In this document: in pieces, positions 10,637-20,150 of the stretch
Layout of the letters: each line of letters starts with the position of its first letter
How positions within the stretch are numbered: the stretch's first letter is position 1
Assembly: GCA_001600695.1 (NCBI GenBank)
Contig: BCKQ01000010.1
Location: forward strand, 552,333-616,332
DNA from: Ascoidea asiatica
Taxonomy: Eukaryota > Ascomycota > Saccharomycetes > Ascoideales > Ascoideaceae
Direction of reading: 5' to 3'
DNA length: 64,000 nt
Translations under genes and position numbers: made by a program
The notes under the pieces: model-generated
The model's input: only the letters and a program-made list of their open reading frames with translations
The model's database searches: none
What the model was told of the DNA's origin: nothing

Positions 10637-11337
10637 AAACAAGAATTTAAAATTTGTTAATAATTATTATTATTCAATACACTCTCTGTATATATATATG
10701 TTTTTTGAAAGAAAAAAATTTGNTTATATTAATCAATGATTGGAATTGAAATTGTATTCAATTTATACAACAATTAATGTATTGAATTAGAAGAATATGA
10801 TAATAATAATTTAGTGAGTTTCTGTTTTTTTTTTACTTTTTAAGCAATTGATGTATTTTTTCTTAGATTATTCTTTGATTAAATACTTTTGCTATTATTA
10901 TTAATAATCACATTTAAACTTATTATGGTCTATTACAAGAAGTACCTGTTGTAATGGAACTACCCCATTAGCCGAGTNATAAACTTAACTATGTTTATCT
11001 TCCTTTTTAAAGGGATGGTTTTAAAACAGGAAGAGATTTCATTGNACAAAAAAATAACATGTCCCTTTAGAAGTGGAACATAGTTGTTGATAGCCAGTTA
11101 CATGGATGAAATGTACTACAATGTACACGTATGCTAAAGTGTTAATTACCACTGGTGTGGGTAGAGACCAGAAATATGGGCCACTGCATTTTTCAATTTA
11201 AATTTATACTAAATATAAATAATGATAGAAGTAATATTGATTATAATATTGATTATAATGAAAATAATATTAATGAAAGAAATAAGCAAAGAAATAATGG
11301 AANAAGAGAATATATTTAATTAAGAAATAAGCCATTA
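10637..11337. other. Intergenic region between PEBP paralogs
   Basis: The flanks are AT-rich; a G+C-richer block lies at about 10930-11190 with two N bases. It shows no convincing ORF or RNA fold to me. It must hold the promoter of the 9815-10636 gene. Confidence 0.3.
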
Positions 11338-11946
11338 TTATTGTAGATCGTTTTGAGCATTGAAGAAGTTAATAGCCAATGGCTCTAAATTATATTTGGA
11401 TGCCCATTCTAAATAACCAGTACCTGGTTTATTAGTTCCCCAATTTCTTCTATCTGATGGAGGTGATTCAGGTTCAATTTTGGAGTCTTGTTTAACTAAA
11501 ATAAAAACATATCTATGTTTTCCAGTTTTTGGAGGTGGTCCAGGTCCAATATAACTTGATAAAATTTTATTTGATTCATCAAATAAAGGTAAATTAATCT
11601 CTTTTGATGGTATTAATTTTATATTTGAAATAATCCAATGACAAACTTCTGACCATTTTTTATCTGTTCTTGATGGAGCATCTAAATCTGTCATAATTAA
11701 TGAAAATAAATTCTCTTTGAAATTGAAATTATTTAAAAAATTTTCATTTGGTGTAAAAGAAATTTTTGGAGCATTTTTTGTTTCAATTGGTCTCAATAAA
11801 TTTCCATAATTGACTTCATAAGTACCTTCTTTTTCATTTTCAGAATCATAAATAACTTTTAATGAACCTTTTGGTTCAAAAGATTCCATAAGATCTGGAA
11901 ATACTTCATCTTTTTCCACTGCTTCAATAATTTCTTTTGAATCCAT
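11338..11946 (-). CDS. TFS1: PEBP / Tfs1-like protein, short form (202 aa)
   Basis: The second PEBP gene, in tandem with the one at 9815. It has DLDAPSR near residues 87-93, GPGPPPKTGKHRYVFIL after it, and the same C-terminal end (FFNAQNDLQ against FFYAQNDQQ). The frame extends to 11970, but only through TTG; the first ATG is 11946, which gives a length close to yeast Tfs1 (219 aa). It lacks the basic extension and the Asn-rich insert of the paralog, so it is the likelier cytosolic member. Known for the family: binding of anionic ligands or phospholipid heads, inhibition of carboxypeptidase Y, control of Ras-cAMP through Ira2. The gene symbol is by family resemblance; which paralog is the true orthologue cannot be decided here. 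Confidence 0.85.
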   Translation of the reverse strand: MDSKEIIEAVEKDEVFPDLMESFEPKGSLKVIYDSENEKEGTYEVNYGNLLRPIETKNAPKISFTPNENFLNNFNFKENLFSLIMTDLDAPSRTDKKWSEVCHWIISNIKLIPSKEINLPLFDESNKILSSYIGPGPPPKTGKHRYVFILVKQDSKIEPESPPSDRRNWGTNKPGTGYLEWASKYNLEPLAINFFNAQNDLQ

Positions 11947-12388
11947 TTTGATTAAACTATCAATTATCAATTATAAATTATATCAATTGCAAAGTTACTA
12001 ACCAATTGATTTCTTATTGTTTTTTAATTATTTAAAACATTCAGAGAAAGGCTCTGGAAGAAAGTAAACCAATAATTTCAAATTGATTAGAACAACAAAA
12101 GAATTAACTTAACAGATTTGATTAAAAANTATATAAATTACATAATCATCCGGAAGTGGAAGCTTATTTCCGAAAAGAGTGCACCGCAGTACCATGTAAG
12201 TGGTACCAATAACGCAAAACCAAAATAAAAAAGAAAGTGCACGCAGAAGTGAAAATGAAATTTATTTATTTATTTATTTTCACTGTTTAAAATTTTTCAG
12301 ATTTTGAACTGATGAATTTTGTATTTGAAATGAATGAATCACTGATAAGTTAATTCAAATAAAAGGATACAAATCAAGATTATTATAA
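11947..12388. other. Divergent promoter region
   Basis: This 440-bp spacer lies between the divergent PEBP gene and the GCIP-like gene. A short G+C-richer patch (about 12149-12225) sits in it, and a (TTTA)n stretch lies near 12260-12280. No ORF. Confidence 0.35.
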
Positions 12389-13272
12389 ATGAAAATGGCA
12401 TCAATAGACTATTCTCAAAAAGATATTGTAAATTCAGTAATAAGTTATAACAAGATATTAACAAATATTATCATAAACAATTTCAATAAAAAAAATTTCA
12501 AAAATATTTTACCATCAAATCTAAAAGATTCAGAAAATAGCTTAACTTTAGAAATCAATAAAATTTTGAGTTTGATTAAATTAGATATTATTAAATTATC
12601 AATATTATTCAAAGATTGTTATAAAGATACTTTAATTAATAAAGGGAATAAAAATAATGCAATTTCAAAAGAATTAAAACATTTAAATGAATTAATTTAT
12701 ACAAAATTATTACCTTTAATTTGTCAAATTTATTATCATAATAAAGATATTAAAACTTTCCTAAAAANTGATTATTTCATGAATGAAATTTATAATAAAA
12801 TAAGTAAATTGATTAATTTAATAATAAATTTATTTCAAAATTTCATTAATTTATTAAATAATGATAGTACTAAAGAAGATTCAATAAGATTGCAATTGAC
12901 TGGAAACTTATTGACGGAATTAGATAATATAATTGATTTAATCAATAAAGGTTATTTACCATTATTAATTAAACAATTAAATAACTCATTCAACTTAATT
13001 AACGACGCACTTGTTGATTTCAATGAGTTTTTATCAAATCCAGAAGAAAATATAAGTAATGATCCATTCAATATCAATGACGATTATAATGAAGACCAAA
13101 ATGAAGAAAAAAAACCNGAATCAAATTTAACAAATGTAGAAGATAAAGATAACTTAAATGTAATCATCAAAAATTCAAATGAANCCTGGTTACCAAAATT
13201 AAAATTAAGTAAAATTTTAATAAATTCAATTAAAAAAAACTTAATTCAATCCAATAAACTAAACTTAAATAT

Positions 13273-13326
<54 letters not shown>

Positions 13327-13582
13327 GAACAATAAAACAAATTATTTAAACTTGATATTTATTAATCAAAATCAATTATCTGAAACTATTGATGATATAG
13401 TTTCTTCAACTTTAATGAATGATAATATAAATAATATCATAGACTCAATTGATTCATTAGATAAAATTTCAATTGAATTGATTGAAAATTTCAAAAATTT
13501 ACAATTAAATAACTCTGAAAAAGAAAAAAATGATAANTTTTTCAATGCTTGGTTAATTAAATATAAAAGTTATCATAATTAA
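12389..13582 (+). CDS. Probable cyclin-D1-binding-protein-like (GCIP family) protein, 397 aa
   Basis: An all-helical acidic protein. Long Leu/Ile-rich helices run from about residue 20 to 215, then comes an acidic Asn/Asp/Glu linker, a helix with the pattern WLPKLKLSKILINSIKK near 269-285, a poly-Asn tract coded by (AAT)n at 13279-13326, and a final helical stretch. The arrangement, with a helical bundle, acidic middle and a conserved lysine-rich helix, recalls the GCIP/CCNDBP1 family found in fungi and animals (in animals it binds cyclin D1 and Grap2; yeast role unclear). The start is ATG 12389 (a second ATG at 12395). This is recognition by pattern and composition only, so the family call is moderate. 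Several residues are undefined by N. Confidence 0.5.
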
Positions 13583-13791
13583 TCAATAATCTTATTAAAT
13601 ATTTATTATTTCAATCTTCTTTCAATGATTTTTAACTTTTTATAAATATGATGAATATATTATATACTGTATGTTTCTGTAGTTTCTTCATATAAATAAA
13701 TGGGATTTAGTTTCCTAATCTGGAAAATGCGCCGAAAAACAAATCTTAAATGTAGTATGTGGTTGCAGAAAACATNTTTTTGCACAAACTG

Positions 13792-13892
13792 GTTACAGTG
13801 GCCGAGAGGTTAAGGCGATGCCCTGCTATTTCNTTGAAAAGCAGTTGAGGCATTGGGTTTATCCTGCGCAGGTTCGAATCCTGTCTGTAACG
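13792..13892 (+). tRNA. tRNA-Ser(GCU) with 19-nt intron
   Basis: The acceptor stem GTTACAG (13792-13798) pairs with CTGTAAC (13885-13891), followed by discriminator G. The D arm is GGCCGAGAGGTTAAGGC, an A box of class II tRNAs. The anticodon stem ATGCC/GGCAT (13818-13822 with 13849-13853) frames the loop CT-GCT-A plus A, so the anticodon is GCT (13825-13827). A 19-nt intron (13829-13847) sits one base 3' of the anticodon, the canonical place, and contains AGCAG, which can pair with CTGCT. A long variable arm (GGGTTTATCC) follows and the B box is GGTTCGAATCC. A T-rich Pol III stop follows at 13894. One intron base is N (13833). Confidence 0.95.
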
Positions 13893-14636
13893 GTTTTCTT
13901 TNTTATTTTTTTTATTGTATTGTTAATAATTGTTTTTATAAACTTTTGTTACTTTCCTTTTTTTTATTTTTACTTCTTTTTTGTATATTTCTAATGGAAA
14001 TTCAGTAATTTTTACTTCTTAAATGATTGTCTATGGTCAAAAGTTCAGTTATCAAACCTCAATTGGAAAACATTTAAAAATAAAGTCATGTTTGAATTCT
14101 TATCGGATAGGCTAATTAATAAAATAAATTGGAAATCTTCTTTTTCTTTTAACGAGTAAAAAATATTATTTTATTTGAACATTTTATTTAAAAAATGTTT
14201 ATCTCTTTCGAAATATTATCCAACTATTATCAGATTNTCAACTCGTAATTTTTTTAATAGGATTTAAAAATGATGTAACAGAAGAAAATCTTTAGTCTCT
14301 AATTATACCTTTCAGTTAACTTGATTCATTGTAACTTCATCAAACAAGAAGTTAAAACTTTTAATTTGAGAAGAAAAATATATATACTGTATATATTATC
14401 TATAAGCAAAGAATATAAACCAATAATATAAATTTTTATATAAAAAGAGCTTAATAACTTCTTTTCGATTTCAAAAATTTTAGGTTATTATACTACATTA
14501 ATAATTACCTAACTTTTATTATTCCAAATATTTTAAGATACTTTTTTATTATCAAACTATTTCGCAAAATCATAAACAAAATCATAAACAAAATCATAAA
14601 AAATCTACAATTTACTATTAGAATTATCAGAACATA
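13893..14636. other. AT-rich intergenic region
   Basis: It begins with the T-rich Pol III terminator of the tRNA gene and ends with a TATA-rich leader (about 14380-14400, with TATATATACTGTATATAT) before the small CxxC gene. I see no other feature. Confidence 0.35.
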
Positions 14637-14795
14637 ATGTTTGAAGAAGAAGAATATCCAAATCAGGATGCTTTTTCAGATTTTGGTACTATATTAAAGA
14701 GATGTGAAGTATGCCGTAAAAATACTCGTTTTATTATTCAACCAAATGGTGACGAAAATTGCACTCGATGTCTTTATAGACCAATTCAAAGATAA
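14637..14795 (+). CDS. 52-residue zinc-ribbon-like mini-protein (CxxC...CxxC)
   Basis: An ATG-led frame of 52 codons ending in TAA. It starts with an acidic segment (FEEEEYPNQD) and then has two Cys pairs, CEVC (23-26) and CTRC (42-45), 15 residues apart, with basic residues around them and the end RPIQR. This spacing is that of a rubredoxin-like or zinc-ribbon knuckle binding one zinc. TATA-like sequence lies about 250 bp upstream and the ATG follows an A-rich leader, as in yeast. Codon use equals that of neighbouring genes. It is too short for most gene finders. I cannot name a family; an RNA-polymerase or ribosome-associated zinc ribbon is possible but not shown. Confidence 0.6.
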   Translation: MFEEEEYPNQDAFSDFGTILKRCEVCRKNTRFIIQPNGDENCTRCLYRPIQR

Positions 14796-15988
14796 AGCCA
14801 TTAAAATATTTGAATTCCAATAAATTACCATATGATTGAGGTTTAACAACTAAGTAATATTATTATTTATTTTATCAAGGATTGTTACTGAAGTGGTTGT
14901 ATGAATGCTCTTTCAATTCTCTTTGAATGCTCTGTGAATGCTTTTGTTGGGTTGAATGTTTTTGTTTGTTTAAAGATTAATAAATCTTTATGAAATATAA
15001 GTTCAATTTATCTGACTGGTTCTTAATTTTATAATATCCCCTTTTTTTTTAAATTTATGATAGTTTATTTTTAATGATAATAATATGACAATTTTTGATA
15101 TGTTTTCTCTAGATTTTATTATTCTATTGAATATTTTATTACTTGATTGATTATTAATTTTTCAAAGATATTAAAAACAAAGAATAGTCGAGTAATTCAA
15201 TAATGTATTAAAGTTGACTTTTGATTGACTTTTAGTGAAATTTATTAAAAGTTATTGAAAGTTAATAGTTATTAATGAGAGTTAAAATATTGAAAATATT
15301 TAGTAACCAGAATAACAACAATTTTATAAAAAAATTAATAAATAAATTTTCCAAATAATTGTAAATAAAGAAAAAAAAACTAATTTTATGTGTTGTTCAT
15401 TCCTTTAAATAGTGTAGAATATTTCAAAATATTTCANNTTTTAAATATCTTAAGTGTTTTTAACTCTTTTTAAAAGATAATATTTATTTATTTGTTTAAA
15501 CTGTAGTTATATTTAGAAAATTTTCAAGTTATGTGAATCAAATTAATGAAATTCTTTTGTTTACAATACGGTCAACATTTTCAATAAACAATAGACCTTA
15601 GGTTGACCTTATTTTATTTTTGATTTATTTTATTTTATTTTATTATTATTATGGCTGAGAAATGAGATATTCATTGAATTAACTAATTTGTGAAGTAATT
15701 TGAAAACAAGTTCCATAAAATGTTTCATAATTTCATATATAAACGAGATATATCTCACTTAATTTAACAAATATTTTCAATTCTTTTTTTTTTTTTTTAA
15801 ATTCTTTTTAGAGTATCTCACTTTATACATTCGCTTAAATAAATTCAGATAATCTTTTATAAATTAAATCAACTTTCATTTAAATTTCATAAATCAATAA
15901 TAATAATAATAATCATAACTATAATTATAATTTTAATAATATTTCTTAAATCAAATAACAAATCAAGTATCAAATAAATTATTCCAAA
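14796..15988. other. Long AT-rich intergenic region, promoter of wall-protein gene
   Basis: This 1.2-kb region upstream of the GPI-protein gene has TATATAAA at about 15737, a 14-T run at 15786-15799 and CTATAATTATAATTT-type AT repeats close to the ATG. Such a long promoter fits a regulated cell-wall gene. No ORF seen. Confidence 0.4.
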
Positions 15989-16393
15989 ATGCAATTTTCA
16001 TCATTATTAATCATCGCTTCTTCTGCTGCTATTGCAACTGCATCATTTGCTAATGTTACTGTTTCAGATATTGCAACTACAGTTGTTACAATTACTTCAT
16101 GTTCAGGTCATTCAGTTTGTACTGAAGTTCCAGTTACTACCGGTGTTACCACTCTTACATCAACAGTTTCTGGTGTTGAAACTATCTTAACCACTTATTG
16201 TCCATTAACAGCTACTAAAAGTGCAGAAGCTGCTGAATCTACAGGTTCTACTGAAGCTTCAGTTCCATCATCAGGTAATAGTTCAAATTCATCATCCGGT
16301 TCATCATCTGAAGTTGTTACTGCCAATGGTAGTAATAAACTTACTTTTGGTTTAACTTCATTAGTTGCAGCTGCTGCAATGATTTTATTATAA
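15989..16393 (+). CDS. Small GPI-anchored cell-wall-type protein (134 aa)
   Basis: A signal peptide covers about residues 1-18 (MQFSSLLIIASSAAIATAS). A Thr/Val-rich domain with four Cys follows (TSCSGHSVCTEV and TTYC), then a Ser-rich, likely O-mannosylated stalk (about 85-112), and a hydrophobic C-terminal tail (FGLTSLVAAAAMILL) preceded by small residues (ANGSNK), as in a GPI-attachment signal. The TVVTITSC...VCTE pattern is common in wall proteins of ascomycete yeasts. Codon use is richer in C-ending codons (ACC, GCC) than in neighbours, which suggests high expression. Location: plasma membrane or cell wall. Precise family not recognised. Confidence 0.8.
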   Translation: MQFSSLLIIASSAAIATASFANVTVSDIATTVVTITSCSGHSVCTEVPVTTGVTTLTSTVSGVETILTTYCPLTATKSAEAAESTGSTEASVPSSGNSSNSSSGSSSEVVTANGSNKLTFGLTSLVAAAAMILL

Positions 16394-16858
16394 TTTTAAT
16401 ATAATATTATATTTTAATATTATAAAATTTCTATAAATTTANATCTTAGTTAATAATAAATTTTTTTAATTAATAAATAATCTTTTGATTTTTTTTCAAA
16501 GACTTTTCAAAAACTTTACAAATCATTTATTTTTGTAGATTTTAAAAACCTTCACTAAAAACAGAAATGTTTTTCAATTACATTCTTGATTTAGGGNTTA
16601 TCAAATAATCAAATGCAATTCATTTCTTTCATTATTTCAATATTATTTGTCCTTTAATTTTATATTGTTTTCTAAGGATTGAATTAAATCAAATTGAGGT
16701 TATTCCAAATTAGGCAGTAAGTTATGCATAAATACTCATGTTCTCGCAGACAGAGGTATATCTGCTAAATAGGAAATCAGCAAGTGATAATTACAAATTG
16801 AATAAAAAAAAAACCAATGAATATTTATTCAAAAAAGAGCTATATATTATAAATCAAA
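16394..16858. other. AT-rich intergenic region
   Basis: The 3' region of the wall-protein gene. A slightly G+C-richer patch lies at about 16710-16790. Nothing recognised. Confidence 0.3.
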
Positions 16859-17038
16859 TTATTTCTTAACTTCATTACTATTAGGAGTATTGTTAGAGTT
16901 GTTATTACTATCAGGGGTAGTATTTGGGTTAGGATTAGATTCAAGTGGAACTTGAGAAGCCAATAATATAGTTGAAGATTGTGGATTAATTGAACTAATT
17001 AATTCAGTATTTAGAAAAGTTGAAGGAATTAAAACCAT
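16859..17038 (-). CDS. Possible small protein of 59 residues, unrecognised
   Basis: An ATG at 17038 opens 59 codons ending in TAA. The N-terminal half is mixed hydrophobic and polar (MVLIPSTFLNTELISS, then TILLASQVPLE); the C-terminal half is rich in Asn, Pro and Ser. Upstream on the same strand lie CATATAAAAG about 105 bp before the ATG (17141-17149) and two MCB-like ACGCGT sites at 17292 and 17317, an arrangement expected of a transcribed, possibly cell-cycle-controlled gene. I do not recognise the protein, and the ORF may be a chance one. Confidence 0.35.
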   Translation of the reverse strand: MVLIPSTFLNTELISSINPQSSTILLASQVPLESNPNPNTTPDSNNNSNNTPNSNEVKK

Positions 17039-17687
17039 TTTTAATAGATTATTGTATAGTCAAAGTNTCAAGTTTTTGTAATAGTATAATCAATATGATC
17101 ATATAATCATTATTTTACCAATTGATGAACATATCTCTGCTTTTATATGAAATAAATAATGATTTTATTCTTTATTCCATACTTTCTTCATCAGTGCTTT
17201 CATCAGTGATTTTTAACTCGCTTTTATTTTTCTCAGTTTTCTTCTTATCTTTAATTTTGGAGAAAAATTTGACCTGGTCACGTTTCTAGGCACGCGTTAC
17301 TTCGAAATTTAAACTGACGCGTAATTTACTAATTTATCAAATATAATAAATAAATTTAATGAGCATAATAGATATATTTACGTGTAATTTTGAATTCAAT
17401 AAAAAAATAAAGTAATAAAGTAATAAAGTAATAAAGTATTAAAATAAAAAAAGTAAGGATAAAAGTATTTGAATTTGAATTGAATTTAAATTAAATTTGA
17501 TTAATTTGATTAAGGTCATTTAATTTGAATTATATATCTTTATGGGAGATAAAAGTGTAATAAAAAAAATATTATAATTAATTAAATTAAATCAAATCAA
17601 ATTAAATTAAATCAAATATAATATAATAAAATTTATTACAATTCTATCTCCTCATAAAAACCAATTCAAACTCAAATATAATCAAAT
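17039..17687. other. Intergenic region with paired MCB-like sites
   Basis: It contains ACGCGT at 17292-17297 and 17317-17322, an (AATAAAGT)n tract at about 17400-17440, and a minus-strand open frame of 38 codons (17172-17285) with charged, protein-like composition but no ATG. The last could be the end of a decayed or spliced gene. Confidence 0.35.
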
Positions 17688-17966
17688 TTAATTTAAATTT
17701 TTAGGTTTATACATAATGAATTTCAATTTATTTTTTTTTGAAACAAATTTAGAAGATTCTAAAATAATTGTTTTATTATATTTTAAAAAATTTTTTTTTT
17801 CTGAATTTTTATCAACTTTATTATTATCAATATTGATAGTATTTGAAGAATTAATGTTCTTACTATTATTAACACTATAATAGGTATTATTAATNATATT
17901 AGTTAAACTGTTAATTTCATTAGTTTTATGATTTGTTTTATTATTACTATTGTGATCTAAATTCAT
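17688..17966 (-). CDS. Hypothetical Asn/Lys-rich protein (92 aa)
   Basis: An ATG at 17966 opens 92 codons. The first 55 residues are Asn/Ser/Thr-rich low complexity; the last 35 are less biased and basic (FLKYNKTIILESSKFVSKK). No motif recognised. In such AT-rich DNA frames of this length can arise by chance, but the ordered C-terminal third argues mildly for a real gene. Confidence 0.3.
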   Translation of the reverse strand: MNLDHNSNNKTNHKTNEINSLTNXINNTYYSVNNSKNINSSNTINIDNNKVDKNSEKKNFLKYNKTIILESSKFVSKKNKLKFIMYKPKNLN

Positions 17967-19256
17967 CCCCTTTAAATTTCTATCTTTCTTTTAAATTTTT
18001 TAATNTGTGATTTAAAAATACCTAGTTATTAGTTTCCAATTATTTATTACTTAATATTTTATCAGAATTTCTCTTAAATTATATTAATATATGTGAAATT
18101 TATTTTAAATTTTTGTTAAAGATAAAATAATAAGAAAAATAGAAAGAAAAAAGTTAAGTAATTTAAAAAGTAAATTCAAATTCAAAAGAAACAGGAATAT
18201 ATTTATTACCTTGATAATTTGATAACCTGATGGCAATTAATGATACCAGTTAACATCTTTCTGTTATTTGGTTATTTTAGATACCTCCCATAGATATCTC
18301 ATAATTGTATTCAATTATTTTCTCAAACTAGAAATATTTAACTGATAAACAGTTAGATTAGAAAAAAAAAGTATTTAAAATATTATTAAATCTAAGACTT
18401 TTATTAATTTTTTAACTCTGTTCAAAAACGCATATTTTACTAAATAAAAACCGTCAAAATTGTTTATATCCACTTCTATTACTGCTAAATAAAGCCCCCT
18501 TAAAACCACAACGGAAAACCGCGGAAGATAAAAAAATGTTTAAACGGATTCCAACGGAGTGATTAAAAGCTTCCGAACCACCAGTTTGGGACCACCCCCC
18601 TTTGTGAATAAATTTCGATTACGACATGCTTAAATGAGTGCAGTACTAAAGGTGAATACATCTTTTGAGTACCAAGTCACATGACTAAGGAGTAGTTAAN
18701 ATATTCACCAATCAGGTGAAACCACACATTTCAGTGAAATCTCACTAGTTTTTGCTTGCTTTTTTTATTGGGAATTTAATCCTTGTGGTGTGATCCATAC
18801 CGAATATTCGAATAGATCCCATTTACGAGATTTACGAAAAATACCTTTAAAAACACGGTCCCACGGCATCACACGTGCAATTGAGCTTACNTACATCTAA
18901 GCACCAAATGTACACCTGACNAGACAGTCTGAGTATAAGCCTTATACACTATCACATGTCCTAACATTGTGCCACACGCAAATGTAGTGGGCAACGTATC
19001 CGAACTTATCATTATGCAGCCACTATTATCGGTGAAACTCGTATCGCAGATCGTCAATAATTTCACAGAATTTTACATTTTTATCCATGTTAGAAATACT
19101 AAAAGAATCATAACAGGACTAATGTTGAACTCATTTTGTACNAATTTTGTATTAATTTTGNACTCATTTTGTATTCACACCGAAAATTAGTAGAAATGTA
19201 GATCTGTTGACCCTTGTTGCCCCTGGTGAGGCCCTTTAATAGGCCAATCCAGGCCN
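17967..19256. other. Intergenic region grading into a G+C-rich island
   Basis: AT-rich to about 18450, then a G+C-richer island to about 19256. The island contains the palindrome GTCACATGAC at 18676-18685 and N bases. A plus-strand open frame without ATG start (18969-19190) is protein-like in part, but I cannot support it as a gene. Confidence 0.35.
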
Positions 19257-19517
19257 TCATTGGACCTTTGTTAGACCATGTTTATACCTTGCAAACGCCT
19301 TCTGGAGCCTGAAATGTGGGTATGTCGACTTGGCAACATTGAAAATGTTCCTTGTTTCGGGCAATTTAAAATATTTTAATTTCCTGTTGCCAGGGGAACT
19401 TTCATAAACCATGACCGAGTCGCGGGTCAGGAGTACCTTCAAGCGGGCTCTACTGGGGTGCTCCCTCTGCCTGAGCGTGACCGGCACCTGGGCGACTCTG
19501 TCCCAAACCGCAAAATT
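19257..19517 (-). other. G+C-rich open frame of 86 codons, foreign-looking
   Basis: Open between TAG at 19518-19520 and TGA at 19257. It has no ATG until residue 36, codons such as CGC, GTC, CTC, CTG and AGG, and a well-mixed basic translation (pieces such as RDSVMVYESSPGNRKLKYF and YPHFRLQKAFARYKHG). Codon use is very different from that of host genes. It may be a fragment of a transferred or mobile sequence, or an exon of a decayed gene. Not recognised. Confidence 0.3.
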
Positions 19518-20150
19518 CTAATGCCAACCGCGTCCGAATGAGGAAATATCACTGGCAACTGATAAAGATTTGACAAAGATTTGTTGAAAATGGTGGTAAA
19601 TTACTATCAAAAACCCCGAAAATTACAACTTTGCGGGTTTTGCGCTTAATTTAATCAATCAATTTAATTTAATTAAAGTAATTTAACTATTAATTTATAT
19701 AATTTTAATTTCCAATTCTATTCACAAATTCAAATTCAATTCCTATTTCAATTCAATTTCACTGCCAATTCACAATTTTCTGAAAAAGTATTTAATCTCA
19801 TTCAATTTCTGTAAAAATATTTTATTTTCTTTCNTCAAATATTTATTTCTTCTTCTTTCAATCAAAACTTAATCAATTCATAAATTATATTATATAAACT
19901 AAAACATTTAACTAAAATATTTAAGATNNATGATAAAGTGAAAGAAACACTATCAAATAATAATCAATTATTCTAAATAATTCATATAAATTAAGTCCCT
20001 TTCCTTTTTCTTATTATTATTCTTATTCTTATTATATTTTATTTAAATTTTACTTTATTTGATTCTTCTACCATCAATCAATTAATCAATTGATCAAGCA
20101 ATTAATTTTTACTTCAACCAATCACTTCAATTAATCAATACAATTACTCA
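19518..20150. other. Promoter region of large LRR gene
   Basis: G+C-rich to about 19640, then AT-rich with many AATTCAATT-type short repeats up to the ATG at 20151. No ORF. Confidence 0.35.
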
